DNA from: Brachypterus glaber
Taxonomy: Eukaryota > Arthropoda > Insecta > Coleoptera > Kateretidae
DNA length: 64,000 nt
Assembly (NCBI GenBank): GCA_958510825.1
Contig: OY294046.1
Span: 11,200,847-11,264,846, forward strand
Reading direction: 5' to 3'
Part shown: positions 42,192 to 54,052 of the stretch, piece by piece
How positions within the stretch are numbered: position 1 is the first letter of the stretch
Layout of the letters: each line of letters opens with the position of its first letter
Notes under the pieces: model-generated
The model's database searches: none
Told to the model about the DNA's origin: nothing
Seen by the model: the letters and a program-made list of their open reading frames with translations, nothing else
Translations under genes and position numbers: made by a program

Positions 42192-43299
42192 TATACAGGA
42201 AAATTAATTTTTACCATAAAAATACTGGTAAAATTATAAAATTATATTAAGCTTTTCGGAATTTTATCGGTATTAATTGTAGTAACTAAATAACCAATAA
42301 TACGTTCCAGAATATTTTCTTTCAGTGAAGTTAACTTTGTCATAAATGACATGGCACAATTTATAGGGAATTTTGGCCCTCGGTGAAATTCGCTAAATTT
42401 TTTATATGTTTTAGTTTATACTTTTTTAAAAGGAATTAGGAACGTTTCAAGCACTTTGTATGTACAGTTTTTTTTCTATAAGGAAAATAAAAAAATATTT
42501 TTGCCCTACACTCCTCATAAAAATATTTTTCTAGTAGGCATTGTTTCGTTTGACAACTTGTCAGTGAAGGATATTCTGACGTATTTTTGAAGTTTTTTAG
42601 ACTAAATTGTCAGTTTTATTGGGAAAAAGTAATGAAATACATATTGAAATTGGACAGAATAATTAAATAAGATGAAGAAAAGTGCAACAGAAATACTTCT
42701 TAAGGACTAAATTAGTGAAATACGTGAAATAAGTTATTTGCTAACCTGGTAAAAAGTACTAAAACGTATATAAAATTGAACTAAAGAATGAAATAAGAAG
42801 AAAAGCAGAATAGAAATACGTTTTAAGGGAATCGTTTGTAAAATAATAAGCAATTTTAATGCCGAAAGTGTATCCCTTATTTTTTGTACGGCAAAAAAAA
42901 ACAATTATTTCCAAAATTCTACATAGAAGAAATTGAATATGTGTTTTTGTAATATAATGTACTGGAACCCATGTTAAAACTCCAGAACTTAATAAAATAA
43001 TAAAATAAGAAGTAAAACAGAACAGAAAAACTAAGTTGAAAGTGAAATACTGTGTTTCTGCATAGAATAAATTATCCAATATAACTATCATACCGAGGGC
43101 TTCATAACAGGGCTGTATCAACCGTGTTAACATGTAGCAGATATGCCCCTTTGCTATTAAGCCCTCGATATGATTTAAAATATGAACACTAAAAAAAAGG
43201 ATCCATGAATCAAGAAAATGCATCTTTCGATTATATTTTAAGCCAAATTCTCTTATTTTTGGACTAGCATTTCTTATGAACCTAATAACTGGCGCGGGT

Positions 43300-43405
43300 C
43301 TTTGAATGGAAATCCGCGCTCTTCATTTAAGATGTTAGCCTTAAAATAAGAGAATATGGTGTTGTACTTATCAAAAGACATGTGTCCTTGATTCAATTCT
43401 TTTTC
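43300..43405 (+). repeat. Dispersed repeat, copy of 39310-39425
   Basis: AAATCCGCGCTCTTCATTTA ... TCAAAAGACATGTGTCCTTG. It lies in the centre of the large fold-back. Confidence 0.55.
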
Positions 43406-44069
43406 ACAGTATTACATTAGGACATATATAAAAAAATAAATAAAATGTTTACATTTCCTCCCATTCGGGGCATCTGCTGTTGACCACCTTGACGGTTTCA
43501 TACAAAGCAATTTACTTGAAAAAAGGCTCTAAAAGCCATGCTAAATTAATTTTATATTACTAATAATATATAAAAAAATTGACAGACATCAGTTTGACTT
43601 ATACCAATCAAGCTTTTTTCTTAATCATTAAGCTAATTAAACTTATTTTTATGAGGAGTTTGAGGCAAAAATATTTTTTTATTTTCGTTATAGAAAAAAA
43701 ACTGTACATACAAAGTGCTTGAAACGTTTCTAATTCCTTTTTAAAAAGCATAAACTAAAACATATAAAAAATTTAGCGAATTTCACCGAGGGCCAAAATT
43801 CCCTATAAATTGTGCCATGTCCTTTGGACTTTGTAGTTTTTTAATATCACTGAAATAAAAATTTTCCGGTACGCATTATTGGTTATTTTGTTGCCACAAT
43901 TAATAACGATAAAATTCCGAAAAGCTTAATGTAATTTTATAATTTTTAGCACAATTTTTATGTTAAAAATTAATTTTACTATATACATATATATATTGGC
44001 AACAAAATAACCTATTATGCGTATCGTAATAATTACGATATCCGCCTTAGCAGAAACGCCGTAAAAGGA

Positions 44070-45100
44070 GATAATAATAATAATAATAATAATAATCTTT
44101 ATTAATCTCATAAATAAGAATTAAATACAACAAGTTGTAAAATAATACGAATACACGAGACATGTCTTTTTAAAATAATAAATAAATTATATTAACGACT
44201 ACAATTATACACATTAAAATTTTTATAAAATGTTCACTAGCCATTGTCGTCTTCAAATTCCTTTATAGAATAATATGCTTTCGATAAGAGTTTGGTCTTG
44301 ATTAGTTTTTTAAAATTAGGTAAAGGAGTAAGCTTTATTATATTTTCTAATCTATTGTATAATTTAATACCTTTAATGAGGGGACCATTTTGTGATAGAG
44401 TTAGCCTATATTTTGGAACCAATATATTTTCTTTGTTCCTAGTATTATGATAATGCAAATCTTTATTCTTAGTTAACGAATTTTTATTTTTATGTATGTA
44501 TACTAATAAATTTAAAATGTAAAGGCAAGGAACTGTAAGTATTTGAAGTTCAATAAATTTTTTTCTACAACTTTCTCTGCGCTTTAAGTTTGATATAACC
44601 CTTAAACACTTCTTTTGCAGCACAAAAATATTATCCACCTCAGTCCCCATTCCCCAAAACTCAATTCCATAACTTATTGATGATTGCACCAGACCGAAAT
44701 ACAGCATTTTCAAGACGTCCACTGAGACCGTAGATTTTAATTTTTTTAGAACAAATAAGTAGCTACTTATTTTTGAATTTAGATGTTCAATATGAGTGTC
44801 CCACTTTAGTTTGGAATCTAAATAAATGCCCAAAAATTTGCAGTTGGATACTTGTGGAATAGATTTTTGTTCTGCCCTAATAAGTAAACTAAAATTTTCC
44901 TTTTGATTTTTTGTCAAAAATCGTATTGATTGGGTTTTACTAACATTCAGAACTAAACCATTCTCTCTACAGTACCCACTAATAAGTAAAATAATATTTT
45001 TGCATTTTTCTAAAAGCTGTTCTAAGTTGTTTGCTCTAATAAGAACATTCAAATCGTCGGCAAACATTATTATTTCACTTATATTAGCAAAGGATGATAA
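44070..45100 (-). pseudogene. 5'-truncated non-LTR retrotransposon (RT fragment)
   Basis: A minus-strand frame from the catalytic box MFADDLNVLIRANNLEQLLE to its stop at 44237. Further RT landmarks are NGLVLNVSKTQSIRFLTKNQ, then QVSNCKFLGIYLDSKLKWDT, then ISYGIEFWGMGTEVDNIFVL, then HYHNTRNKENILVPKYRLTL. The order and spacing match the LINE at 25641, so they belong to related lineages (jockey/CR1/I group; exact clade not fixed). About 130 bp of 3' UTR leads to an ATT-repeat tail at 44070-44096. Upstream of FADD the frame continues to a stop at 45117, where fold-back sequence resumes: the 5' truncation point is near 45100. The retained 276 codons have no internal stop, so it is fairly young. 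Confidence 0.85.
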
Positions 45101-45249
45101 AATTATTTTATATTATATTCTGAATGTTTATTTATTTTACGAAAAAAATACCGAAAATTTATTGTTTTTTTTTCTAATTCTACAGTATGGAACATGTAAT
45201 TTTATAAAAAAACATAATTTTATACGAGGGTGCTGACCGTGAGGAAATC

Positions 45250-45870
45250 TTTTGTACAAGCCAAAGGAACTCAGAAGGAACTCTGGAGGAACTCTGGAGC
45301 AACTCCGAGGAACTCTGGAGGAACTCCGAAGGAACTCAGAGGAACTCTTTGCAAAAAGGAACTCTTTTGTACAAATTTCTGACGCGGTCAGAAACAATTA
45401 TTATTTATTACCCATGCGGATTAACGTTTTTACTTTCAAACTAGATGAGCCGTTACAAACACCTTATCAAAACATGTTACGTTTGGGCGCCAATTTTTTT
45501 TTTTTTTTAAGGGGTGCCAAGTTTGGTAGAGACCCTCAGGGACAAACCTTTTTTTCCTGAAGGTAATGTTGGGGCGCCAATTTTTGTTTTGAAGCGGTGC
45601 CAGGTTTGGTAGAATCCGTCAGGGACAAAGCTTTTTTTGAGGGTGCCTTATTGGCAGTAGTGCTTGCACAGCGGTAATTTCTACGGCTTATTTTCCAAAA
45701 ATCACCCCTTCCAGAGAGGAACTCTTTAGAAACAGAAGGAACTCTTTAGGAACACAGGAGGAAATTCCAAGGAACTCTGGAGGAACTCCTTGGAACTCTG
45801 AAGGAACTCTGAGGAACTCTTTGCAAAAAGGAACTCTTTTGTACAAATTTCAGACGCGGTCAGCCCCTCG
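45250..45870 (+). repeat. GGAACTC minisatellite blocks and two-unit tandem
   Basis: Two blocks (45265-45385 and 45715-45865) are built of GGAACTC(TG)GA(A)-type units and both end in the same phrase, CTTTGCAAAAAGGAACTCTT ... TTCAGACGCGGTCAG. Between them two units of about 85 bp (GGCGCCAATTTTT ... GGTGCCAAGTTTGGTAGAG ... CAGGGACAAACC) are in tandem. Frames here are repeat products. Confidence 0.8.
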
Positions 45871-46370
45871 ATTTTATATTTAAACTTTTCGAAATGTTCG
45901 TTTTTTTCATTGTAAATTACTTTACCTAATCCTTTGTAATATATCCTTAAACATCTTGTGTAGACGATTAAATGGTTATCGAACAGGTATGGAAGCCAAA
46001 ACAATTTTTATTCGCATTAACATAAATTAATAATCTGCCCTAGTTTAAACTGTAAACCTGCATTAACCGAGTACATCGTAAATAAAACATTTTTGGCATA
46101 ACTTGCGGGTCATTAATCATTCCTGATCAATGAGGCGTTTAGCACAAAAGTACTTATTACACAATATATTGTGTATTAATACTGTTTTAATGCACTTTAC
46201 AAGAAAACAGAAAATAAAAAATAAAAAAATACAACTAATTTCAGGCGTATAAAACTTTTTCAACAAGAATTTTTACAAAAATTAATTTAAAAAAATTTAA
46301 AAAATGTTACTCCCCTTAATTATTTCAAAAAAATAAAAAAAATACATAGGTGGGTAGTTAAATTATTTAT
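45871..46370. other. AT-rich spacer
   Basis: No gene or repeat recognised. Confidence 0.35.
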
Positions 46371-46616
46371 CCCGAGGGGTAAACCTCTCTGGAATTCCTT
46401 CTATAGTCCCGAGGAATTCATTGGTTTGGACTTTTCGAACGGGGTTTACCTAAGGACTCTAGATTAGTTGAGTCACTCCCCAACAGGAACGGCGAGCAAC
46501 AAATAAAAAACGACGTTGCCATAGTTTATTTAATACACAAATGTTTACTCACATAATCTTCTAGATTAGTTCAAGTAGACTCAACTAATCTAGTGTCCTT
46601 AGGATTACCCCTATTA
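46371..46616. repeat. Small fold-back repeat
   Basis: ACCTAAGGACTCTAGATTAG near 46447 mirrors CTAATCTAGTGTCCTTAGGA near 46586, with TAGATTAGTTCAAGTAGACTC between. The outer phrases CCCGAGGGGTAAAC and GATTACCCC may belong too. Confidence 0.55.
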
Positions 46617-48210
46617 GGAATTTTTAAGGGCTTTAAAATAATGGGACTATAACTCACTTTATTTATAAAAAGGCCTTCTAAAACTCCCTACCTAAGCGCT
46701 TGGAGCTTAAATATATATTTTAAACTCAAAGTTTTCTCCTTGACTTCTCTCACATATTTTTTTTTATTTTTCTTGTTGCGAGATATTTGCCAATTTTTTT
46801 CAAAAATAGGTTATTTCACCACCCACAAATTATAACTATAAAAAATAAATGTTTAAACAGGAATTTTCCCCATTTTGAGGTTTTAAGGTCTATAGGAACG
46901 TTAAAGTATTACGTAACGCAAAATTTGTCCATTTTTGTAACGCGGCGTAATATTTTCGAGACCCTCCACCCGGGGATTGTTTTTAACCGGTTATTGCTTT
47001 CGTGTTTTAACCCAAAACCGGTGTGATGTAATTTCCGAAACCGGTTAACCGAAAACCGGTTATTGGCTATGGTTTTCCATCTCTAATTTGTTTTTGTTTA
47101 GAGGATTTAGTGAACTGTGTACCACGCCGTGTGCAATAAAATTTACAAGGAATCCTTCTCTTTAGGCCTAGATTATTGTTAAAAACGTGATCTAATAAAC
47201 ATTTCATAGGTTTATGTAACTTTTTACTGACACCCCCCCCCCACTGTAACGCGGCGTAACGTTTTGGAGACCCCCCCAGTCCGAAAAAACGATTTGATGT
47301 AAGGGTGTTAAATATTTTTTCGCAATTTTGTCGAACGCGCCTTAAAATTTACATTTTTCATCACCGAAAATAAATGCATACTGATGAAAATAACAAAATA
47401 ATCAAAATCTTAAAACTTTTTCGCAAGAAAGTAGGTGCGGTGTCATCTTTTTTAGCTTTTATCATAGATACACTGGCGTTGCGTTGTTGTAGATGGGGAG
47501 ACGTCTTGCGGTCGCCTCTTATCAGTGCTGAATTTATGCTACGTTCATGAACGAAAGAAATTATGGTTAACTCCGAGGTATGGTGGAGCCATTTCGGCTG
47601 CACCACTTTCAAAACACTGTAACTCACATTTGGACTTGGATCTTTTTTCCGCCAATTTAAATTGGAATACTGGGAAAAGGTTCCAAAGTCCAAATGTATG
47701 ATAAGTTACTGTGTTGTGAAGTAGGGCAGCCGATTTATTTAAACCTGAAAAGTTTTCCTCTTGATAAATCAAATTAATTCCTCTTTTAAAATTTTGTTTT
47801 TGTTTACCATATATTTATTTATATATGGTTTATATATTTGTTTTATATATTTTGATACACTATTTTTTTAAAAACACCTCAATTATTCTGGCTAATCCAC
47901 TTTTGTATCCGGTAGAAAACGGCTAAGCTGAATTGTTTGTTTCACGTTTTTTTTCTTTCAAAAATTTTGGCAAACGACCAAAACGATGTTTCATTTTGCT
48001 AGCCTGTCTAATAGACGGTATCTATTTAACTGTTGGCCACCGAAGAGAAAATTAGCAGGTGAATAATTTATTAAAAATATGCCATCATGCTGTTTAATTT
48101 CGAAATTTAGTGCAAAAAGCATGCATTAAACTGTAGTTTAATGTGTTTAAAAATATTTTCGGCTAGTGGAGGCGTTTATTCAAATCAGTGTAAAAGAAGT
48201 ACGGACTATA
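46617..48210. other. Spacer with GTAACGC-type and ACCGGTTA repeats
   Basis: Positions 46895-46970 and 47225-47285 share TGTAACGCGGCGTAA(C/T)(A/G)TTTT ... GAGACCCTCC/CCCCCC and resemble 27957-28050. Positions 46986-47065 repeat ACCGGTTA motifs. A 110-codon minus-strand frame at 47361 has no other support. Confidence 0.4.
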
Positions 48211-48295
48211 CTGCCTTGCTAAGCTGAAAGGTCCTATCTGTGTATGTTAAACCTATGTAGATAGGACCTTTCAGCTTAGCACGGCAGTATACCGG
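48211..48295. repeat. Hairpin, 85 bp
   Basis: TATACTGCCTTGCTAAGCTG ... AAGGTCCTATCT mirrors AGATAGGACCTTTCAGCTTAGCACGGCAGTATA around a short loop. Confidence 0.8.
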
Positions 48296-48414
48296 GTGTT
48301 TTATTTATGTGTTCCCCCAAAATTAAGATTAATTTTCATTCGATAAAAACGAAACTTGGGTGATTTATATAATTTTAAATTGGCTATAAAATGTTTTTTT
48401 AATGGAACACCCTG
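48296..48414. mobile_element. Very small mariner-like MITE (candidate)
   Basis: ACCGGGTGTT at the left and AACACCCTGT at the right, with TA on both sides, enclose about 100 bp. It abuts the preceding hairpin. Confidence 0.4.
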
Positions 48415-51400
48415 TATTTTTTTACAATTTTGAATTCAGTCGTCAATTCTGTGTATAACAAACTGATTGTTTTTTTTAATTTTTTTTTTCGTTTTTGTTT
48501 TTTATCGTATAAAAACAAGATACATACCTATAATTTAGCTTCTTTTTACTTAATCTTCAAAGTACATGATAAATTTGGTATAAGAAAAATAGCGGAAAAT
48601 ACTCTACAAATAAAGATTATAGGGACATAAAAAATAGGAGTTCACGGCAAAAAAACGTTTTTTAGGTTTAATTCACTGTCACTAATAAAAATTTTATTTT
48701 ATTATTAGTTTTATATTTTTTTACATCACAACATCTAGTCTAAGAGTAAGCGTGTTTCTATAGAAACTTTTTATGTACTAAAATTTCTGAATTTAAATAT
48801 CTTGACTCACATAGCGTCAAATTTAAAGTTTTAAAAAGAAAGGAGGGTATCGTATTTTGGACTAAATCGCCTGCAACGATAAGACTTTACATGCTTATAG
48901 TTACATAAAAAATAAATACTTATTCAAAATTTTAGCCTTTTTTACATCCCGGAACATACTTTAATTATCTATTTTAATTACAAATTTTGACATATGTCAA
49001 TGTACGATTTGGCAACATTGCACCTAACGATGGTACGTGTCAAGTGTCACGTCAAAATAAAAATAACTTCTACTGTGGGGCCAAGGGCTGTGTATTCTGA
49101 TGTGTTGACTGCGCTTGACTGTAAAATTAAAATATTTTGTTGTTAATTTTTGGTGTAAAATACACCAATGTGTATTGGACTTATCAGACTAGTTTTTCAG
49201 TAAGATTATCGTGTTGTTTTTGAGGTATGTATTTATACTAATATTATTGTAAAGCAATCGAGCAGCTCCAACGTTATATTTTAGTAACCTAAAGCCTGCA
49301 GTCCCATGGGACAGTGTGGCCCCAGACTAGCAATTTAATTTTGCTTCAACGTGTGAAATACGTTTATTTCCATAAAAAAGTTTTAAGAGACTTTTACACT
49401 GTAGTTAACAATAAATACATTTAAATTATATTGTAGTGTTTTTATTATACATTCCAAATGTTATTTTGATGTTCAGATAAACAAAAAAACGTCACTTTTT
49501 TTCAAGATAAGATAGAGGTATTTAGTACGTTAGCACTGCACGTTTACGATAACACACAAATTGTTGAGGAATAATTATTTTGATCAAAATTAACAATAAA
49601 CTTAGTAAACAGTTTTTCATAATTTCTTTTCATCATTTTGCACTTTTTTTTAAACAAAAACATATTTTTCTTATTTAGCCTAAAACTCACCTTTAAAACG
49701 ATATCCTTCTAGATGGTATTTTAATAATATGTGGGTACCTCACAAAAATTACTACAGTCTACATTGTTTGTGGTTGAATTGCCAGCTTAACCACCGTACT
49801 TATTATGCTCGATTTTCTAATCAATTGTAGTTAATTATTTGTTGAAAAATTGGTAAAATTGTGCAGTTTGTCGAGGTGAGAGTGATACAAATCGAAACCA
49901 CTGTTTTCTTGCTATAAAAATGGAAAGCAAACGAGTTTAAAAACAAACCTTATAGTTAGATAAAAGAAAATATATTTTTCGGCCAAAAGGTTTTAGCAGA
50001 GAAATCTTCTTATCTATACCCTTCGTGGGAGCATCCCAATGGGATGCTCCCATTGATGGGTCTGAAAAATCCTTAAAAATGCCTTACGTAAGTTGTGCAA
50101 AAGGATATAAACATTTTGTGTGGTGCTTCTCAATATTGGACGTGAAAAAAACTTTTGTTGTAAAAATATTTATTTCTGGACCCCGGAGGTAAACGACACC
50201 ATGTCACAAAAACGTAATTTTTCAGGAGAGCACGTTTTCGATTTGTTTTTAACATTAAATGCATGGACATGGGTTTGTTTTCCATTGTATTATTACCGTT
50301 ATTTATATTAAGTGGATATAGTGCCCTGTACCCAACGAACTAATTACTCTATAGAATACGCATACCGTTAATATAAAGTATCGCCAACATCTCGCTTTGT
50401 TTGTAAACAAATAGTAGGTATATTCAGGCCTGAACAATAACAATTACCAGTAACTGTTATTGTTGTCTGTGTTAGAACAAAGCTGTGCGAGTAAGACAGG
50501 CGAATGTATTTGTTGGCTACATTTCTGTCTGTTTTTACGAATGAAATGCCTATTCTAGAGAGAAGAGTTATTATATATTATAAAGCGAAAAATACACATC
50601 AAGGACCTTAATTTCACAAAAAATGGACATGGTGTCCTTTATCTTCGGTGTCTAGATTTTAAGTATCTTTAGAAGGATTCTTTGAACTGTTAAATTCAAC
50701 GCCCTGTATATTATGTATATTTTAGTACCGTTAGATAGGAAACCTTATTCCAAACAAAAAGTTAAATTGCACCAATATTCTAAAATTGATAGTCACTGTA
50801 TTGATAAAAAATGTATATTTCAAATATTGAATTAACAATAGTACCAACATAGTTTCTCCCATTGGCGATTAAATTTAACGAAATACAAGGTCACTAGATG
50901 TTAACATTTAAACCTGAACTCGTTTAAACCACTTAAATTATTTATTATAAATCGCACAAGTCTGCTAGAATTCTAGTTTAGACAAAAGCAAAAAATCTCT
51001 GGTATGACTCATGCCGTATGAACAGAGTCTTCACATAGAGAAGTAAAGAGAACCATTAGTCCAGCCTGCGCAAGATTATTTTGTGACAGAACGGGGCAGC
51101 GAAATGACGTAACGCAATAGATCTGACCTTGCGCAGTACGCATTTCTATCAGCTGTGAAATGCTGTCGGTCGTAAAACAATTCATCACCCCAGTATTCAT
51201 TTGTCTTATCTCCAAAAATCCCCCAGTAAAAATCTTAAAATGTCCAAAAATAGAGATATGGCAAACCAATACTGGGGTGACGAATTATTAGTAGTTTGTT
51301 TATACTGTCAGTACTGTTAGATCGTCGTTTGTTTCTGTTCATTTTTCGACTTCTACTGTGTTTTTATGGTTTTTTTTGCTGCATTTGTTTATAACTTTAA

Positions 51401-52039
51401 ACCTAACCTGTATTGTTGCTTTATGAAGAGCAAAGGGTCAATCCCTGGTGTACTCAAAGTAGGTTACAAAATCCCGAAACTCAAACAACCTCGAAAAAAT
51501 CTTATAAAATGATTTAAAAAAAACTATTTCGACGTTTCTTTATTGTTTTTTGTTGAATTTTTTACAATTTTTATTTGACACACAAAACTAAGGTTAAAAA
51601 ATACTCGTCAAAAACAACAATAGTAGTGCGTATGTGCAAGTTTATCTCAGATGCGCTAGGCACATTTATCACAGTATTCCGCAACGGCTTTGGAGGTCTT
51701 TCCTTGTCTATGAGTCTTCACTAGTCGTTAGTGCACTAAAGACTTTCCAGTAGGTAGAAAGTGTTTATTTATTTTTTAAAAAATAGGACAGATAAAAGGA
51801 ACAGGACAAAACGTTAATTTGTTAAAAATTTTAGGACATTTCGAGTTTTTTAGGACAATGGCAAAATTTTAGGATTTTAGGACATTTGAAACCCTAGCAT
51901 ATCGCCAAAACTGCATAATGTAAGACTAGCTTTATCTTAAAGATAGTTTAACATTAGGGTGTTTCAGAAATACATGCATTCATAATTCATTTAGGGTTGA
52001 TTCTATATCAAAACTTTTGATTTAAATGTCGGTTTTTAA
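48415..52039. other. Long AT-rich region without recognised genes
   Basis: No convincing coding region in 3.6 kb. Minor structures: GTGGGGCCAA (49074) and TGTGGCCCCAG (49315) form a weak inverted pair; GGAGCATCCCAATGGGATGCTCC at 50028-50050 is a perfect small palindrome; TTCATCACCCCAGTATT (51181) mirrors AATACTGGGGTGACGAA (51270). The minus-strand frame at 51009-51269 lies over the last pair and is not supported. Confidence 0.4.
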
Positions 52040-52905
52040 CATTTTAAGAAGTAGATTCCAATCAAATAACGAGAAATTCCTATGTTAAATTGCAATAAAT
52101 GTACACGGGCTGATATTTTAAAGGGTAGTAGTGGATAGTAACAGAACACCGCTATCTTAAATTTTAGCGGTTATATCGTTAAATATGCATCTTACGATAA
52201 AAATGCGTATAACCAATTTTTTTAAGCAGAAAATTTCCAACATTTTTTGTTTGAATCATTTTTTGAATATATTAATAACAATCGAGTTATAAATATTCAA
52301 AAATGGCCATGTTGGGGGTGAAATTGTTTTTTTCCATTTTTCAGCCAAGTTATTCATCGGAGGATAAAAGTGGTTATAAGCAAATTTGTAGATCTTTCAA
52401 AAAGTTTTATATATTAAGCATTTTAATATGATAAGTATTTTGTTACGGTTACATTGGGCGCTGAAAGTCGAGTTGCGCCCTCTATAACCGTACCAAATTA
52501 CCCATGAACATTTATAATATATGAGACTTATAGAAAATTTCAAGATCTATAACCACTTTTATCGTCCGATGAATAATTTCGCTGAAAAATGGAAAAAAAC
52601 AATTTCACCTCCAACATGGCTATTTTTAAATTAACTCGACTGTTATTAATATATTAAAAAAAAGATCCAAACAAAAATTGTTGGAAACTTCATCCTTAAC
52701 AAAAATAGTTATATCCATTTTTATCGTAAGATGCATATTAAGCAACTCACCCCTAAAATTCAAGATAGCGGACACCCCTTACGCAAATCACCCGGTGAAA
52801 AAGTAACAGGAGTGTTCTGTTACCATCTACTACTACCCTTTAAAATATCAGCCCGTGTACATTTATTGCAATTTACATTCATTATTTGACTGGACTAAAT
52901 TTAAA
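52040..52905. mobile_element. Fold-back element, about 0.87 kb
   Basis: AATGTACACGGGCTGATATT ... TAGTAGTGGATAGTAACAGA mirrors GTTCTGTTACCATCTACTAC ... AATATCAGCCCGTGTACATT. The arms are about 370 bp. The centre, GGTTACATTGGGCGCTGAAAG and GAGTTGCGCCCTCTATAACC, forms its own hairpin. A fragment of this family is at 34155-34245. No gene. Confidence 0.82.
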
Positions 52906-53715
52906 AAGTAAATTTAAATATTCACTTTAAGTAAAAAATTGATTTAAATCAATTTAATCCTAATATTACACTATTTTTACAGTGTATGTTTAAATAAATG
53001 ACGGATTGCCTTCTTTTAGTTGTCTATGATGTAAACTAACCATTGAATACTAATTTTTCATTCGATGGCCTAGTTAGTTAATTAAATTAATTAAACAGTA
53101 TATGATGTGTGATAATTCTTTATATAAACTGAGACATGGGTATTTATTTCTACCAAAAATTTGCATTTTCGCTACACCGAGAAAAAATATATTTGTAGCC
53201 AATACACTGCCGCGCATTTAATTCCGGACACCTAAAAAATTGACATTTTTTAAATTCAAATATTTCGAAAACTAATTAATGGATTTGACTGATTCTTTTT
53301 TTGTTTTAAAGCTTAAACATTCTCTACTTTTGTTTGTTTTAAGAATGATTAAAAATTTTTTTTATAAATTTCTTATATGCCTTATTATGCCACAACAATA
53401 TGTAAAACAACCAAAATTCACCTAATTACATAAGATGTAATTAGGCATACTTATTCATGTGTAGACTTCTCTTAATTCACCCAAAAATGCAAATTAACAA
53501 ACGTTTGTTTAAACATAGTTTTTTAAGAGTTGTTAGTTGATGTATTAATAAATCATATATTTATATCAGAATAAACATAATAAATTTCAGAGAGAAAAAA
53601 TAAAACAAAAGTTTTTTAGAAAGGCAACATTGTGTTAGAAAGGTCACGAAGTGCTTAGACAGTAATGCATTAATACATTATAATGTCTTACTAAAATAAA
53701 AAAATAATAGTAGTT
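52906..53715. other. AT-rich spacer
   Basis: CACCTAATTACATAAGATGTAATTAGG at 53420-53446 is a small palindrome. Nothing else recognised. Confidence 0.35.
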
Positions 53716-53846
53716 TATAATACAAGGGCGAAAAGTTAAGCTTTTCGATTGAGTAGGTTTTTAGAAGCCGAGGGCCGGCCGATAGGGCCGGCCCGAGGGT
53801 AATTAACCTACGAAATCGAAATTTAACTTTTCGCCCGTGTATTATA
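53716..53846. repeat. Palindrome C, upstream of the recombinase element
   Basis: TATAATACAAGGGCGAAAAG mirrors CTTTTCGCCCGTGTATTATA. Inner arms TTTTCGATTGAGTAGGTT and AACCTACGAAATCGAAA also pair, and the head is the GC-rich GGGCCGGCCGATAGGGCCGGCCC. Four bases later the TTTTTTATTCGATTG terminus begins. Confidence 0.85.
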
Positions 53847-54052
53847 CAACGTTTTTTATTCGATTGTAACTATTTTTAAAAAATTATTAAAATATATTTA
53901 ATTTTAAATTGTCAAAAATATTATATCTAGTTATCCATGACAAATTGCTAGGCAATCAAATAACTAAAAAAAACAATTGAATAGAAGCGCATCGTTTCTT
54001 TTGTGTGCTGTTTCGTATTTAAATTAGTGTTTTAACAAAAAAATTGTGAAAA

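Larger units (their letters stand above)
41380..45135. mobile_element. Large fold-back with nested insertions
   Basis: The left arm (41400-41458, then 42194-42535) includes GAATATAAAATAACGGTACG, GGTAAAATTATAAAATTATA and GGCCCTCGGTGAAATTCGCT. It is mirrored at 43645-44040 and 45095-45130. The left arm is continuous only if the element 41459-42191 is removed, and the right arm only if the LINE at 44040-45095 is removed. The centre 42536-43640 is AT-rich; a 154-codon minus-strand frame at 42759 is hydrophobic but has no supporting evidence. Confidence 0.65.

Noticed and set aside
42759..43223. A 154-codon hydrophobic minus-strand frame
   Set aside because: It lies in AT-rich sequence at the centre of a fold-back; the hydrophobic residues follow from T-rich codons and no motif was seen.
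47361..47693. A 110-codon minus-strand frame
   Set aside because: No splice sites, motifs or codon signal set it apart from chance.
51009..51269. An 86-codon minus-strand frame with mixed composition
   Set aside because: It overlaps a small inverted repeat and has no recognisable motif.
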